Shown piece after piece: positions 8,933 to 16,591 of a stretch of 64,000 bases of DNA. Location: positions 868,001-932,000 of the forward strand of contig JADJYE010000001.1 in assembly GCA_016719945.1 (NCBI GenBank), in the 5' to 3' direction. The position numbers and the translations under genes were made by a program. Every line of letters starts with the position of its first letter. The first letter of the stretch is position 1. Source of the DNA: Polyangiaceae bacterium. GTDB taxonomy: Bacteria; Myxococcota_A; Polyangia; Polyangiales; Polyangiaceae. The notes beneath the pieces were generated by a model. The model ran no database searches and was not told the DNA's origin. It was given only the letters and a program-made list of their open reading frames with translations.

Positions 8933-10438
8933 ATGAGCTTGTCCAGACTCGGCGTCGCGTTCGTCCTGCTCTCCCTCGCTGGCTGTCAGGCCTCTGCCCC
9001 GGTCGGCCCCGAGGTGGTCCGTCACTCCGCGCCGTCTGTCGCCGCGCCCTCGGTCACCGCCGCCGCGCCCACCCTCCCTGCCCCGGCCGCGCCGGTCCCG
9101 CGGGACCAGCTCTCGGTCGAGGTGACCTCGGGCCTCACGGTGCTGCCGGCGGGCGAGGCCAATGAGATGTTCGTGAGGGTTCGGGTGAAAGGCCTGCCCC
9201 TGCCCGCGTCGAAGCGCCCGCGCCTGGATCTCGCGCTCGCGGTCGACACGTCGGGCTCGATGGAGGGCAAGGGGATCGAGCAGGTGCGCGCCGCGTGCAA
9301 GACCCTCGTGGACAAGCTGGAGGAGGGCGACACGGTGACCATCGTCACGTTCGGCTCGAAGCCGAAGAGGGTCCTCGAGCCGATCACGATCTCGAAGGAC
9401 ACCCGCGAGGCGACGCACAAGGCGATCGCGTCGATGGTCGCCGACGGCACGACCGACATGGGGGGCGCGCTGCAGGTGGCGGTGTCCCACCTCGTCCAGA
9501 AGCGGTCGCCGGAGCGCCTGCAGCGCGTGGTCTTGGTCGGGGACGGCGTGCCGAACGACCCCGCGGTGGTGCGGGCGGTCGCCGACCAGGCGGGCGCGCA
9601 GAAGCTGCCCATCACCGTGCTCGGGCTCGGCGCCGAGTTCGACGAGACGCTGATGGCGTCGGTCGCCCAGCGCTCGCGGGGGACGTTCCACTTCGTCGAC
9701 GACGCGTCGCGCGTCGCCAAGGTGTTCGACGACGAGCTCACCAAGCTCGGCCGGGTCGTCGCGCGCGCGACCTTCGTCGAGCTGATCCCCGGGCCGGGGG
9801 TGACGCTGCACGAGGCGGTCGGCCTGCATCACTCGGCCCAGGGCAGGAACCTGCGCGTCGATCTCGGGGACCTGTCGGAAGGGCAGACGCGCGACGTGAT
9901 GATCCGGGCGACGGTCGGCGCGCGACCGGCCGGCGTGAAGGTCGAGATCGTCGACGCGACCGCGCACTATCAGCACGGCCTCACGCCCGTCCAGCTCACC
10001 GCGCGTGAGTTCGAGGCCCTCCCGAGCTCGGCCGACAAGGCGCAGCTCGGCGACGCGGTCGTCGTCGAGGTCGAGCGGCAAGGCATCCGGCTCCAGGTCG
10101 CCGACCAGATCGTGGACGCCATCGCGCTCGCGCGCGCAGGCGACGTGAAGGGCGCGCGCACGCTGCTCGACAAGACCGCGAAGCTCGCAAAATCCGCCGC
10201 TGAGCGCTTCAGCGACCCGGACCTGAGCGCGCGCGCGAAGGAGGCGCTCGACCTGAAGAAGAGCGTGGCGTCGCTCGCGCCTCCTCCCGCGACGCTCGGC
10301 GGCCTGGGGGGCATGGGCCTCGGGCTCGGCGCCGGCAAGGCGAAGATGGCGATGCCGGCCGCACCGGTGAGCCACGACGCGGCGCTGCAGATCCGCGGCG
10401 CACACGGCCGCGCGATGGGTGAGATCCAGGGGTTGTGA
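8933..10438 (+). CDS. VWA-domain lipoprotein
   Basis: The start is set at ATG 8933 because it gives a clean lipoprotein signal (MSLSRLGVAFVLLSLAGCQ, lipobox LAGC); the longer upstream frame has no signal. The product has 501 residues. After a Pro/Ala-rich linker comes a VWA domain from about residue 85 with a full metal site (LAVDTSGSM, then Thr and Asp in TTDMGGAL and VLVGDGVPND). A C-terminal region of about 200 residues resembles the part that follows VWA in YfbK-like proteins (GDLSEGQTRDVMIRATV). The tail is Gly/Met-rich. It should be anchored in the periplasm or on the cell surface and act in metal-dependent protein binding. It is the first gene of a run that continues with the YCII-like gene 19 bases downstream. 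Confidence 0.85.
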   Translation: MSLSRLGVAFVLLSLAGCQASAPVGPEVVRHSAPSVAAPSVTAAAPTLPAPAAPVPRDQLSVEVTSGLTVLPAGEANEMFVRVRVKGLPLPASKRPRLDLALAVDTSGSMEGKGIEQVRAACKTLVDKLEEGDTVTIVTFGSKPKRVLEPITISKDTREATHKAIASMVADGTTDMGGALQVAVSHLVQKRSPERLQRVVLVGDGVPNDPAVVRAVADQAGAQKLPITVLGLGAEFDETLMASVAQRSRGTFHFVDDASRVAKVFDDELTKLGRVVARATFVELIPGPGVTLHEAVGLHHSAQGRNLRVDLGDLSEGQTRDVMIRATVGARPAGVKVEIVDATAHYQHGLTPVQLTAREFEALPSSADKAQLGDAVVVEVERQGIRLQVADQIVDAIALARAGDVKGARTLLDKTAKLAKSAAERFSDPDLSARAKEALDLKKSVASLAPPPATLGGLGGMGLGLGAGKAKMAMPAAPVSHDAALQIRGAHGRAMGEIQGL

Positions 10439-10457
10439 CCTCGGCTATCATGCCCGA

Positions 10458-10763
10458 GTGGCAGCGGCTCCCGACGTCTATTGGGTCGAGTTCGTGCCCT
10501 GTCGGCCCGACCTGCACGGGACGATGAAGGACGAGGAGCAGGTGCTGATGATCGGGCACTTGAAATGGCTCGAGGCCATTCAAGAGTCCGGGCGGCTCGA
10601 GTTCGCGGGCCGCGCCTCCGACGCGAGCCACGGCTTGGCGATCATCCACGTGAAGGACGAGCCCGCGCTGACGCGCCTGCTCGACGACAACCCCGCCTGC
10701 AAGGCTGGCGTGCTGGTGCCGCAATGGAAGCCGTACCTGCTCCCGAAGCGGCCCGGGCGATGA
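10458..10763 (+). CDS. YCII-related domain protein
   Basis: A small cytoplasmic protein of 101 residues, using GTG 10458 because it starts just before the conserved part. It shows the ferredoxin-like layout of YciI/YCII proteins: an N-terminal strand (VYWVEFVPCRPD), an exposed His (MIGHLKWLEAIQESGRLEFAGR), and the closing DNPACKAGVLVPQWKPYL segment, which corresponds to the DPf-x-x-aG motif of the family. YCII domains are small putative enzymes or binding modules of uncertain activity. The stop overlaps the ATG of the next gene by 4 bases (ATGA), so translation is probably coupled, although the partner is a lipoprotein with no obvious related role. Confidence 0.75.
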   Translation: MAAAPDVYWVEFVPCRPDLHGTMKDEEQVLMIGHLKWLEAIQESGRLEFAGRASDASHGLAIIHVKDEPALTRLLDDNPACKAGVLVPQWKPYLLPKRPGR

Positions 10764-11251
10764 CGAGCGATGCGCGGCGCGCCACCGTGATCGCGTGCGC
10801 GGCGCTCGCCACGTTCGCCACGGCGTGCGCGTCGGGCCCGGCCGAAGAAGGCGCGGTCGTGTCGATCCCTGCCGCGCCGAGCGCGGATCCGTCGGCGCAC
10901 CACCCGAGCGCCTCGGAGCTCATGGCTCAAGCCTCGACCGCGGCGACGACGAGCGCGGCGGTGGGTCCGAAGGCGAGCCCCGAAGCGCTGGAGCGCGCGA
11001 AGGAGGCGTTCAACCGGGGCGTCCAGGCCGTTCAAGACGGTCGCTACCCCGACGCGCGCAAGGCCTTCGAGGAGGCGTACGCCGCCGTACCGAACCACCT
11101 GGTGCTGTACAACCTCGGGCAGGTGCAGCAGATGGAGGGCCGCCAGGCGGAGGCGTGTCAGACCTTCCAGCGTTACCTCGACCAGGCGAATCCGACGACG
11201 CGCGCGCAGCACCTTCCGCAGCTGCTGACGAAGTGCCCGGGGCTGCGCTGA
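10760..11251 (+). CDS. TPR lipoprotein
   Basis: A 163-residue protein from ATG 10760, which overlaps the previous stop (ATGA). A signal peptide ends in a lipobox (TFATAC), followed by an Ala/Ser/Pro-rich linker. Residues about 75-160 form two tetratricopeptide-like helical hairpins (ERAKEAFNRGVQAVQDGRY, ARKAFEEAYAAVPNHLVLYN, GRQAEACQTFQRYL). Short TPR lipoproteins of this type are common in myxobacteria and are thought to serve as periplasmic or outer-membrane scaffolds. Nothing here points to a specific partner. The gene is followed directly by the repeat-rich accessory patch starting at 11263. Confidence 0.8.
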   Translation: MTSDARRATVIACAALATFATACASGPAEEGAVVSIPAAPSADPSAHHPSASELMAQASTAATTSAAVGPKASPEALERAKEAFNRGVQAVQDGRYPDARKAFEEAYAAVPNHLVLYNLGQVQQMEGRQAEACQTFQRYLDQANPTTRAQHLPQLLTKCPGLR

Positions 11252-11262
11252 GCGCGTCGAGG

Positions 11263-11494
11263 GCGCGTGGGCAGCTCGCTGCGGGCTGGCCGCCCGGCGG
11301 TGGCGGTCTCCCGTGCTCGTTCGGCTGGGGTCCCCTCGCCTGCGGCGCGTGGGCAGCTCGCTGCGGGCTCCCCAGTCACCCGCTGTGCGGGTGACAGCCC
11401 GCGCGAGAGCCTAGCCCACAGGTCTCGACGCGCCTCCGGCTCGCCCCAGCCGCCCTCCGCGCGGAAGACCCGCCACCGCCGGGCTGGGTGGTCG
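11263..11494 (+). repeat. Inverted repeat A, left copy (about 232 bp)
   Basis: Read on the plus strand, this segment matches the reverse complement of 13868-14100 at roughly nine bases in ten over its whole length. Examples are the shared GTGACAGCCCGCGCGAGAGC block and the end GGGCTGGGT-GTCG. It has an inner perfect hairpin GTCACCCGC-TGT-GCGGGTGAC at 11375-11395. A short block GCGTGGGCAGCTCGCTGCGG occurs twice inside it, about 80 bases apart. It encodes nothing obvious. Confidence 0.85.
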
Positions 11495-11540
11495 CGAACG
11501 GTCAATCGCGACGCGACGGCTCTCAACGCAGCGCGGAGTC

Positions 11541-11715
11541 GTGACAGAAACAGGCACCCTGCTCAGCAGGGTCGCCCTTTTCGTCACAGTTGCCGGCTCA
11601 CGCGGGGCGGTCGCGACGAGCTTTCAGCCACTTGGTGTCGCGGTCTCCCTTGTTGCGGACCCGCACTGTGACAGTCAGGGGGGCCCTGCTCAGCAGGGTG
11701 GGGCTCTCTGTCACA
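11541..11715 (+). repeat. Palindrome-pair repeat B, left copy (175 bp)
   Basis: Two palindromes flank an 80-base spacer. The first (11541-11587) has outer arms GTGAC/GTCAC and core ACCCTGCTCAGCAGGGT (11556-11572). The second (11667-11715) has outer arms TGTGACAG/CTGTCACA and core CCCTGCTCAGCAGGG (11684-11698). The whole 175-base unit matches the reverse complement of 15399-15573, which is also exactly 175 bases, including the spacer (shared CCACTTGG and flanks). Nested dyads of this kind would fold strongly as RNA or DNA cruciforms. Confidence 0.85.
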
Positions 11716-12856
11716 CGCGGCGCTGGCGCGACGACGAGGTCGACCCGATCACATCCTCGATCTGCTGCTTGAGCACGTCGGGGTCGAGGTCAGTAGCGCG
11801 GGCGATGAGAAATTCGGGCGTGCGTCTCAGCGGCGCGAAGGCCTAGCGCGAGCGCAGCCGCTCCAGCAAGGCATCCATCGCGCGACCATTGTCGCTGGTC
11901 CTCTGCGCCGGGTCGTCGAGCCGATAGTGCTCCGCGTACGCGGCGCGATCGAAGCCGTGCTCCGGGCCCAGCTCGACGAAGCTCTGATACGTCCAGTCGC
12001 CCGTCTCTCGGCGCATTGCCTCCAGCTCATCGGGCGTGGCGCGCCCCTCGCGCTCCAGCGCCGCGCGAGCCGCTTCCGTGTCGGCCGCGAGCGAGAGGCA
12101 GCCCCTGAAGGTCCTCACCGGCGATTCACACCCAGCGCGGCGCCGACGACCCAGCACATTCATGGCGTTGTAGCCGGTGTGCAGGTCGGCCATCAGCTCG
12201 CCCTGGCTCTCCCCGAGCACGGCGACGGGGACGTCGCCGCTGCGCGTGGGGCTGAAGACGAAGCCGGTGAAGTGGTCGTCGAGGAACGTCCACACGAACG
12301 CGCGCTTATCGCTCGACTGCATCTTGATGCTCGTCTCGTCGGCGAACACGATCTCGGCCGCGGCGATCCGCGCCAGGACCCGATCGGAGATCGGCGCCAG
12401 CAGCGTGGCGCCCCGGTGGAACAAGTCGGTCATCGTGCTGCGTGCCATCGGGATGCCGAGGCGCTCGAACTGCTTCTCCATCCGGTAGATGGGCAGGCCG
12501 TCCTCGCACTTCTGCACGGTCAGCGCAGCGATGAAGCTCGCGGAGTAGGGAGAGCGGTCGGCGAGCTTGTCGGGGCACGGCGCGGTGACGATGCACTTGC
12601 CGCACGAACAGGTCACGGTCTCGCGCTGGTAGATCCAGCGGCGAAAGTAGGCCGCGATGTAGACGCAGGTCACGCTCGGCGCGCCATTACCTGCCGCTTC
12701 ATGTCAGGCTTGCCGCACACCTTGCACGAGCGCTCGTCCTCAGGCACGGGGACGGGGACGACCTCGGGCAGGCTCTCGCGCGCCTTCAGGTTTTGCTGCC
12801 GGAGCCTCTTGGCGTCGTCCGCCGTCGCCGTCGTGAGCGAGGCCCCGTGAGTTGAG
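11711..12856 (-). pseudogene. IS66-family transposase (TnpC) remnant, frameshifted and chimeric
   Basis: The readable main frame is 12673-11843 (276 residues). It has the CSCG zinc motif, the IS66 block LADRSPYSASFIAALTVQK and the first catalytic Asp in VFADETSIKMQ. The preceding zinc-ribbon part (RSCKVCGKPDMKRQ) lies upstream in another frame at about 12856-12675 and ends in TGA near 12677, so the gene is broken by a frameshift there. After YNAMNVLGRRRRAGC (about 12130) the protein no longer resembles IS66. The last about 75 residues (DWTYQSFVELGPEHGFDRAA) look like a different protein, and the frame stays open past TAG 11843-11845 to TGA 11711-11713. The second catalytic Asp and the Glu are absent, so it cannot be an active transposase. 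No IS66 terminal repeats or tnpA/tnpB were found. Confidence 0.75.
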
Positions 12857-12914
12857 GGCCGAGGCGCCCGCCGCGATCACGATGTTCGAGGGGACGCAGA
12901 AAAACCCTCTCAGA

Positions 12915-12930
12915 GAACTTGTTCAAGTTC
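12915..12930. promoter_or_regulatory. Perfect palindrome upstream of the zinc-ribbon gene
   Basis: GAACTTG-TT-CAAGTTC has 7-base arms with a 2-base centre and lies 45 bases before ATG 12976. The position fits an operator for the downstream gene or an end structure of a mobile element. The surrounding 12857-12975 has no gene I can support. Confidence 0.4.
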
Positions 12931-12975
12931 GTCCGAGGAGGCTCGCCTTGAGGTGTTCCGACAAAAGGCGGGTAC

Positions 12976-13395
12976 ATGTTCGATCAGGTCGAGCTGGATC
13001 GCGAGCTCTTCGCAGCGCTGGGGCGGGTGGACGCGGAGATCGCCCGGGCGGTGCGCGATGACGGATGCGGGTGGTGCGGCGGCCGGCTCCACCGCGGGGA
13101 CTACCCCCGGAAGCCGCGCGGAGCGCTGATCGCGGCGGCGGGCGAGGCGCAGGTCGTCCGGTTCAGCTTCTGCTGCGGTCGCGAGGGGTGCCGACGCAGG
13201 ACGACGCTCCCTTCGCTGCGGTTCCTCGGTCGACGGGTCTACCTCGAGGCCGTCGTGCTGGTGGCGAGCGTGATCGCCTTGATCCGCGACGCGGAGCGCG
13301 GGACGGGGCGTGAGGTCGGGGTCCCGCCGCGCACGCTCGGGCGGTGGCTCGGCTCATCGCACCCGGAGAGCTACACCGCCAGAAGCAGAAGCTGA
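12976..13395 (+). CDS. Zinc-ribbon protein, possibly truncated and mobile-element related
   Basis: A 139-residue product from ATG 12976. It has two Cys clusters, CGWCGG (about residues 35-40) and CCGREGC (about 67-73), which could bind one zinc, then a basic, hydrophobic helix region (RFLGRRVYLEAVVLVASVIALI) and a helix-turn-helix-like VPPRTLGRWLG. The C-terminus after LGRWLG (SSHPESYTARSRS) looks out of place, and the next open frame overlaps it by 52 bases, so the gene may be truncated. The location between IS66 debris and repeat copies suggests a mobile-element passenger or a transposase N-terminal domain. I do not recognise a named family. Confidence 0.5.
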   Translation: MFDQVELDRELFAALGRVDAEIARAVRDDGCGWCGGRLHRGDYPRKPRGALIAAAGEAQVVRFSFCCGREGCRRRTTLPSLRFLGRRVYLEAVVLVASVIALIRDAERGTGREVGVPPRTLGRWLGSSHPESYTARSRS

Positions 13396-13889
13396 CCTCC
13401 TTCGTCTTCAAGCAGAACCTCGGCGAGGTGCGTGATGCCGTCGTCGCACACGTGGGAGCGCTCATCGTCGCCGAGGCGTTCGAGAAAGACGTCCGATGGG
13501 TGAAGGACCAACAGGGACGCTCGCTCGCGGCCTTCCCCGCCAGCCCTCGACACTCGGAGCCCGGCTGGTTCCGCAAGGCCCTACGCCTCGCCTCTCTGCG
13601 CGCCGATCTGCTGTGGGGAGGCGCTGGCCGCGGAGCCGGCATGGACGAGGGCTACGTCTTCGTCGACTTCGGGCCGACCGAGGGCGACCTCGTCGTGTTC
13701 GAGAGTGGTCTTCCGTTCCGCGTGCTCGCGATCGCCACGCTTAGCGAAGAGGACGCGACGAAGCTCCATCGCGCCGTGGCCGACGAAGACGCGACGCCGC
13801 TCGCCGAAGTCGACGCGATCCTGCGGAGGATCCACGAGGAGGCGACGCGCACCGCGTCGATCGCCATCGACGACCCAGCCCGGCGGTGA
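13344..13889 (+). CDS. Unknown protein, end inside inverted repeat A
   Basis: A 181-residue frame from GTG 13344, overlapping the previous gene by 52 bases in another frame. The first about 15 residues may not be genuine; the sequence becomes protein-like at KLTSFVFKQNLGEVRDAVVAHV. There is a two-part look: a helical region with KDVRWVKDQQGRSL, then a beta-rich part (YVFVDFGPTEGDLVVFESG, FRVLAIATLSEEDA). No family is recognised and there is no signal or membrane helix. The last seven codons and the stop fall inside the right copy of repeat A (13868-14100), so the natural C-terminus may have been replaced when the repeat inserted. Confidence 0.45.
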   Translation: MARLIAPGELHRQKQKLTSFVFKQNLGEVRDAVVAHVGALIVAEAFEKDVRWVKDQQGRSLAAFPASPRHSEPGWFRKALRLASLRADLLWGGAGRGAGMDEGYVFVDFGPTEGDLVVFESGLPFRVLAIATLSEEDATKLHRAVADEDATPLAEVDAILRRIHEEATRTASIAIDDPARR

Positions 13890-14100
13890 CGGGTCTTCCG
13901 CGCAGGGCGGCTGGGGCGAGCCGTAGGCGCGTCGAGGCCTGTGGGCTTGGCTCTCGCGCGGGCTGTCACCCGCGCAGCGGGTGACTGGGGAGCCCGCAGC
14001 GAGCTCCCCACGCGCCGCAGGCGAGGGGTCCCCAGCCGACCGAGCACGGGAGACCCGCACCACCGGGCCGGCCCGCAGCGAGCTCCTGCCCGTGCGGACC
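13868..14100 (-). repeat. Inverted repeat A, right copy (about 233 bp)
   Basis: The reverse complement of 11263-11494 with scattered substitutions and small indels. It keeps the inner hairpin GTCACCCGC-GCA-GCGGGTGAC at 13965-13985; the arms are identical to the left copy while the loop differs (GCA against TGT on the other strand sense). Stem conservation with a variable loop is what selection on secondary structure would give, although two copies are too few to prove it. Confidence 0.85.
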
Positions 14101-14151
14101 CGACGCCAGCCGTGTCTGGTCAGGATCGCCCTCACGGCGTAGGGTCGACCC

Positions 14152-15351
14152 ATGGCTTCTTCGCGCCGCCACGCGTCCCTGCTCGCGCTCTCGCTCTCGG
14201 CGGTCCTCGCCTGCTCACCCGGTGAGACGGCCACCACCGGCGGCAGCACGCCGAGCGGCGGAGGCGGCAGCGGCGGGTCGACGTCGACCAGCCCGAACGG
14301 CGGAGGCGGCGCGAGCAACACCGGGGGCAACGGCTTCGGTGGCTTGGGCACCGGAGGCAGCGGCGGCTTCGCGGAGTGCGCCGGCGTGTCGAGCACGGCG
14401 ACGGCCGAGCTCCAGCCGGCGGACATCATCATCGCGGTCGACACCTCGGGCAGCATGGATGAGGAGTCCGCCGAGGTGCAGCAGAACCTCAACACGTTCG
14501 CGAGCCTCATCGTCGCGAGCGGGATCGACGTTCACGTGGTGCTGATCGCCGATGCGGGGGTCTGCATCCCGGCGCCGCTGGGCTCGGGCCAGTGTGGCGG
14601 CGCCGACGAGAGCCTCCCCGCCTTTCGCCACGTCGTGCAGACCGTCAGCAGCTCGGACTCCCTGCAGGTGATGCTCAACACCTATCCCCAGTGGTCGGCG
14701 TCCCTGCGCCCGGAGGCGACGAAGACGCTCGCCGTGGTCTCCGACGACGACTCGTCCCTGGACGCTGCCTCGTTCACCAGCCAGCTCCTGGCCCTCGACC
14801 CCACGTTCCAAGGGTTCAAGTTCGACGCGATCGTCTCCTCCACGGGCCCCGACGAGTGCATCTTCGGCGGCTGCTTCTTCAACTGCGGCGCCTGTCAGAA
14901 CCCCTGCTGTGATCAGTCGCAGTTCTGCCAGCCGTTCTCCGCGGAGGAGGGCACGGTCTACAAGCAGCTCGTGCAGCAGACGACAGGGGTCTTCGGGGAC
15001 CTGTGCTCCCAGGACTTCGGCCCCGTCTTCCAGGACATGGCGACCGCGGTCGTGCAGGCCAGCCAGCTCTCGTGCGAATACGACATCCCGCCGCCGCCCG
15101 AGGGGGAGACGCTCGACCCAGGGCTCGTCAACGTGCGGTACACACCCGGCAGCGGCGACCCGGCCACCACCATCTACAACGTCCCTGGCGGCGCAGGAGA
15201 CTGTGGCGCCGCGGGCGGCTGGTACTACGACGACCTCGTCGCACCGACGCAGATCATCGTGTGTCCAACCACGTGCGCGACGCTCCAGGGCGACGCGAAC
15301 GGGCAGGTCGACGTGCTCTTCGGCTGCGAGACCGACATCGTTCCCCGCTGA
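14152..15351 (+). CDS. VWA-like lipoprotein with Gly/Ser linker and Cys-rich core
   Basis: A 399-residue product from ATG 14152. A lipoprotein signal (lipobox VLAC, Cys near residue 21) is followed by about 50 residues of Gly/Ser/Thr-rich linker, typical of myxobacterial surface lipoproteins. The VWA-like fold starts at ADIIIAVDTSGSMDEE (about residue 90) with an intact DTSGS metal site. The middle carries a Cys cluster (CIFGGCFFNCGACQNPCC) that should form disulfides or bind metal. The C-terminal part (YDIPPPPEGETLDPGLVNV) looks like an extra beta domain seen in related myxobacterial proteins. The gene lies between the right copies of repeats A and B, so it may have travelled with them. Confidence 0.8.
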   Translation: MASSRRHASLLALSLSAVLACSPGETATTGGSTPSGGGGSGGSTSTSPNGGGGASNTGGNGFGGLGTGGSGGFAECAGVSSTATAELQPADIIIAVDTSGSMDEESAEVQQNLNTFASLIVASGIDVHVVLIADAGVCIPAPLGSGQCGGADESLPAFRHVVQTVSSSDSLQVMLNTYPQWSASLRPEATKTLAVVSDDDSSLDAASFTSQLLALDPTFQGFKFDAIVSSTGPDECIFGGCFFNCGACQNPCCDQSQFCQPFSAEEGTVYKQLVQQTTGVFGDLCSQDFGPVFQDMATAVVQASQLSCEYDIPPPPEGETLDPGLVNVRYTPGSGDPATTIYNVPGGAGDCGAAGGWYYDDLVAPTQIIVCPTTCATLQGDANGQVDVLFGCETDIVPR

Positions 15352-15765
15352 TCTCGGGAGCGCGCAGATCGCGGCGCCGGTTTGGCCCGAGCGCCGCGTG
15401 TGACAGAGATCCCGACCCTGCTGAGCAGCCCCCCCTCGACTGTCACAGCCTGGGGCCGGAGCTGCCGAAACCGCCGCGCCAAGTGGTTGAACGATCGTCG
15501 CTGTCGCTCCGCGCGAGCCGTCGACTGTGACAGAAAGGGGGACCCTGCTGAGCAGGGTGCGTGGTCTTGTCACCCGACTCCGTCCGTCGCCTATTCCGCT
15601 GCTGCATCCTGCGCGGAGCTCAGCGCGTGCGTCTGCCCTTCACCGTGGGGAGTGTACGAAGTCGCCGAGAAGCTCGTCCGTTGGACGGAGTACCATCGCA
15701 GCATGCGTCGCTTCCTTCTGGCGCCTGCCGTTCCCGCGCTAGGGTCTCGCGCCGGAGCTGACCTC
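15352..15765. other. Gene-free stretch with repeat B and the next gene's leader
   Basis: This 414-base gap contains the right copy of the 175-bp repeat (15399-15573). From 15574 to 15765 I see no gene, only the likely promoter/leader of the lipoprotein at 15766. An upstream ATG at 15703 is in frame with that gene but would place a poor N-terminus before the signal peptide. Confidence 0.7.
15399..15573 (-). repeat. Palindrome-pair repeat B, right copy (175 bp)
   Basis: The inverted copy of 11541-11715. It contains palindromes at 15399-15447 (arms TGTGACAG/CTGTCACA, core CCCTGCTGAGCAG with the right arm partly lost) and 15526-15573 (TGTGACAG and GTCAC, core ACCCTGCTGAGCAGGGT at 15542-15558). 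The spacer, read on the minus strand, matches the left copy around CCACTTGG. Within each locus the two palindromes share the same centre base (C in the left copy, G in the right copy, i.e. the same strand after inversion). Confidence 0.85.
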
Positions 15766-16566
15766 ATGATTCACGACCTTCTGTCGCGCGCCGCGCTCGT
15801 CGTGGCCCTCCTGCCCTGGGGCTCGGCCTGCGGAGGCGAGGCTGGCTCGGCCTCGAGCGCGACGGGCACCGCGCCCGCTCGCAGCGCGGCTGCGTCGTCG
15901 AGCGCCGCGACGGCCCGCCCGACGGGGCTCGCGCCCAGCGCGTCGGCGAGCGCCACGCCAGGCCCCTCAGATCTTGCCGCGCCGACGCGCACCGACGGCA
16001 AGAGCGGGTCCGGCATGTTCTACATGTATTGGGAGCCCGGGATCGAGGTCCCTGGCGCCGACGCGCTCGCGCGCGCGCAGACCGTGCTCGCCAGCGCGCG
16101 GGTGAAGGAGCTGCTCGGCGCCGGCCCCGACGACGGCTTCGTGTTCCAGAAGCGCGACGACGCGAAGGGCATGCTCACCTTCCGCCAGACGGTCGCCTGG
16201 GGTGGACAGGCCGTCGTGGTCGACGGCGCCTACGCGACGGTCCAGCTCGAGGGCGGGACCAAGCTCGTCTACGTGGGCACGGGCTTCAAGCAGCGCATCA
16301 CGCTGAGCAAGGATCCGCTCGTCGTCGACGAGGCCAAGGCCGGCCCGATCGCGGAGCAGGAGTACGAGCGGATCGAGAAGGCCAAAGGCAAGGTCACGCC
16401 GCACCTCGATCCCGGACTGCGCGTCCACGCCGTCGCGGGCAAGGGCCTCATCCTCGGGTACGCCATCCACGTCGAGCGAGCCGACCAAGGCATGCGCCCC
16501 TACATGATCGTCGTCGACGCGCAGACGGGGAAGGCCGTCGACAGCCGCAGGTCCTGGGTCGAGTAA
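15766..16566 (+). CDS. Lipoprotein with a propeptide-like C-terminal domain
   Basis: A 266-residue product; ATG 15766 is chosen because it begins a clear lipoprotein signal (MIHDLLSRAALVVALL, lipobox GSAC). About 65 residues of Ala/Ser/Thr-rich linker follow. The folded part (about residues 85-266) has YATVQLEGGTKLVYVGTGF and ends LILGYAIHVERADQ, PYMIVVDAQTGKAVDSRRSW. That pattern of a strand, then VVDA-x-TG, resembles the propeptide (FTP/PepSY-like) domain of thermolysin-type proteases, but no protease domain follows. It may act as a free-standing inhibitor-like or binding lipoprotein. The similarity is by eye and weak. Confidence 0.6.
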   Translation: MIHDLLSRAALVVALLPWGSACGGEAGSASSATGTAPARSAAASSSAATARPTGLAPSASASATPGPSDLAAPTRTDGKSGSGMFYMYWEPGIEVPGADALARAQTVLASARVKELLGAGPDDGFVFQKRDDAKGMLTFRQTVAWGGQAVVVDGAYATVQLEGGTKLVYVGTGFKQRITLSKDPLVVDEAKAGPIAEQEYERIEKAKGKVTPHLDPGLRVHAVAGKGLILGYAIHVERADQGMRPYMIVVDAQTGKAVDSRRSWVE

Positions 16567-16591
16567 GGCCGCAGGTGTCGACGCGCAGCCG

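Larger units (their letters stand above)
11252..11842. other. Long gene-free stretch holding two repeat elements
   Basis: Between the TPR lipoprotein and the IS66 remnant I see no intact gene. The stretch contains the left copy of the 232-bp inverted repeat (11263-11494) and the left copy of the 175-bp palindrome-rich repeat (11541-11715). From 11842 down to 11711 the minus-strand frame of the transposase remnant stays open beyond its TAG (reading RRTPEFLIARATDLDPDVL) until a TGA at 11711-11713. That part is decayed coding sequence rather than true spacer. Confidence 0.8.

Noticed and set aside
11541..11715. CRISPR-like repeat-spacer-repeat
   Set aside because: Only two repeat units per locus, repeats with long perfect dyads, a conserved rather than unique spacer, and no cas genes.
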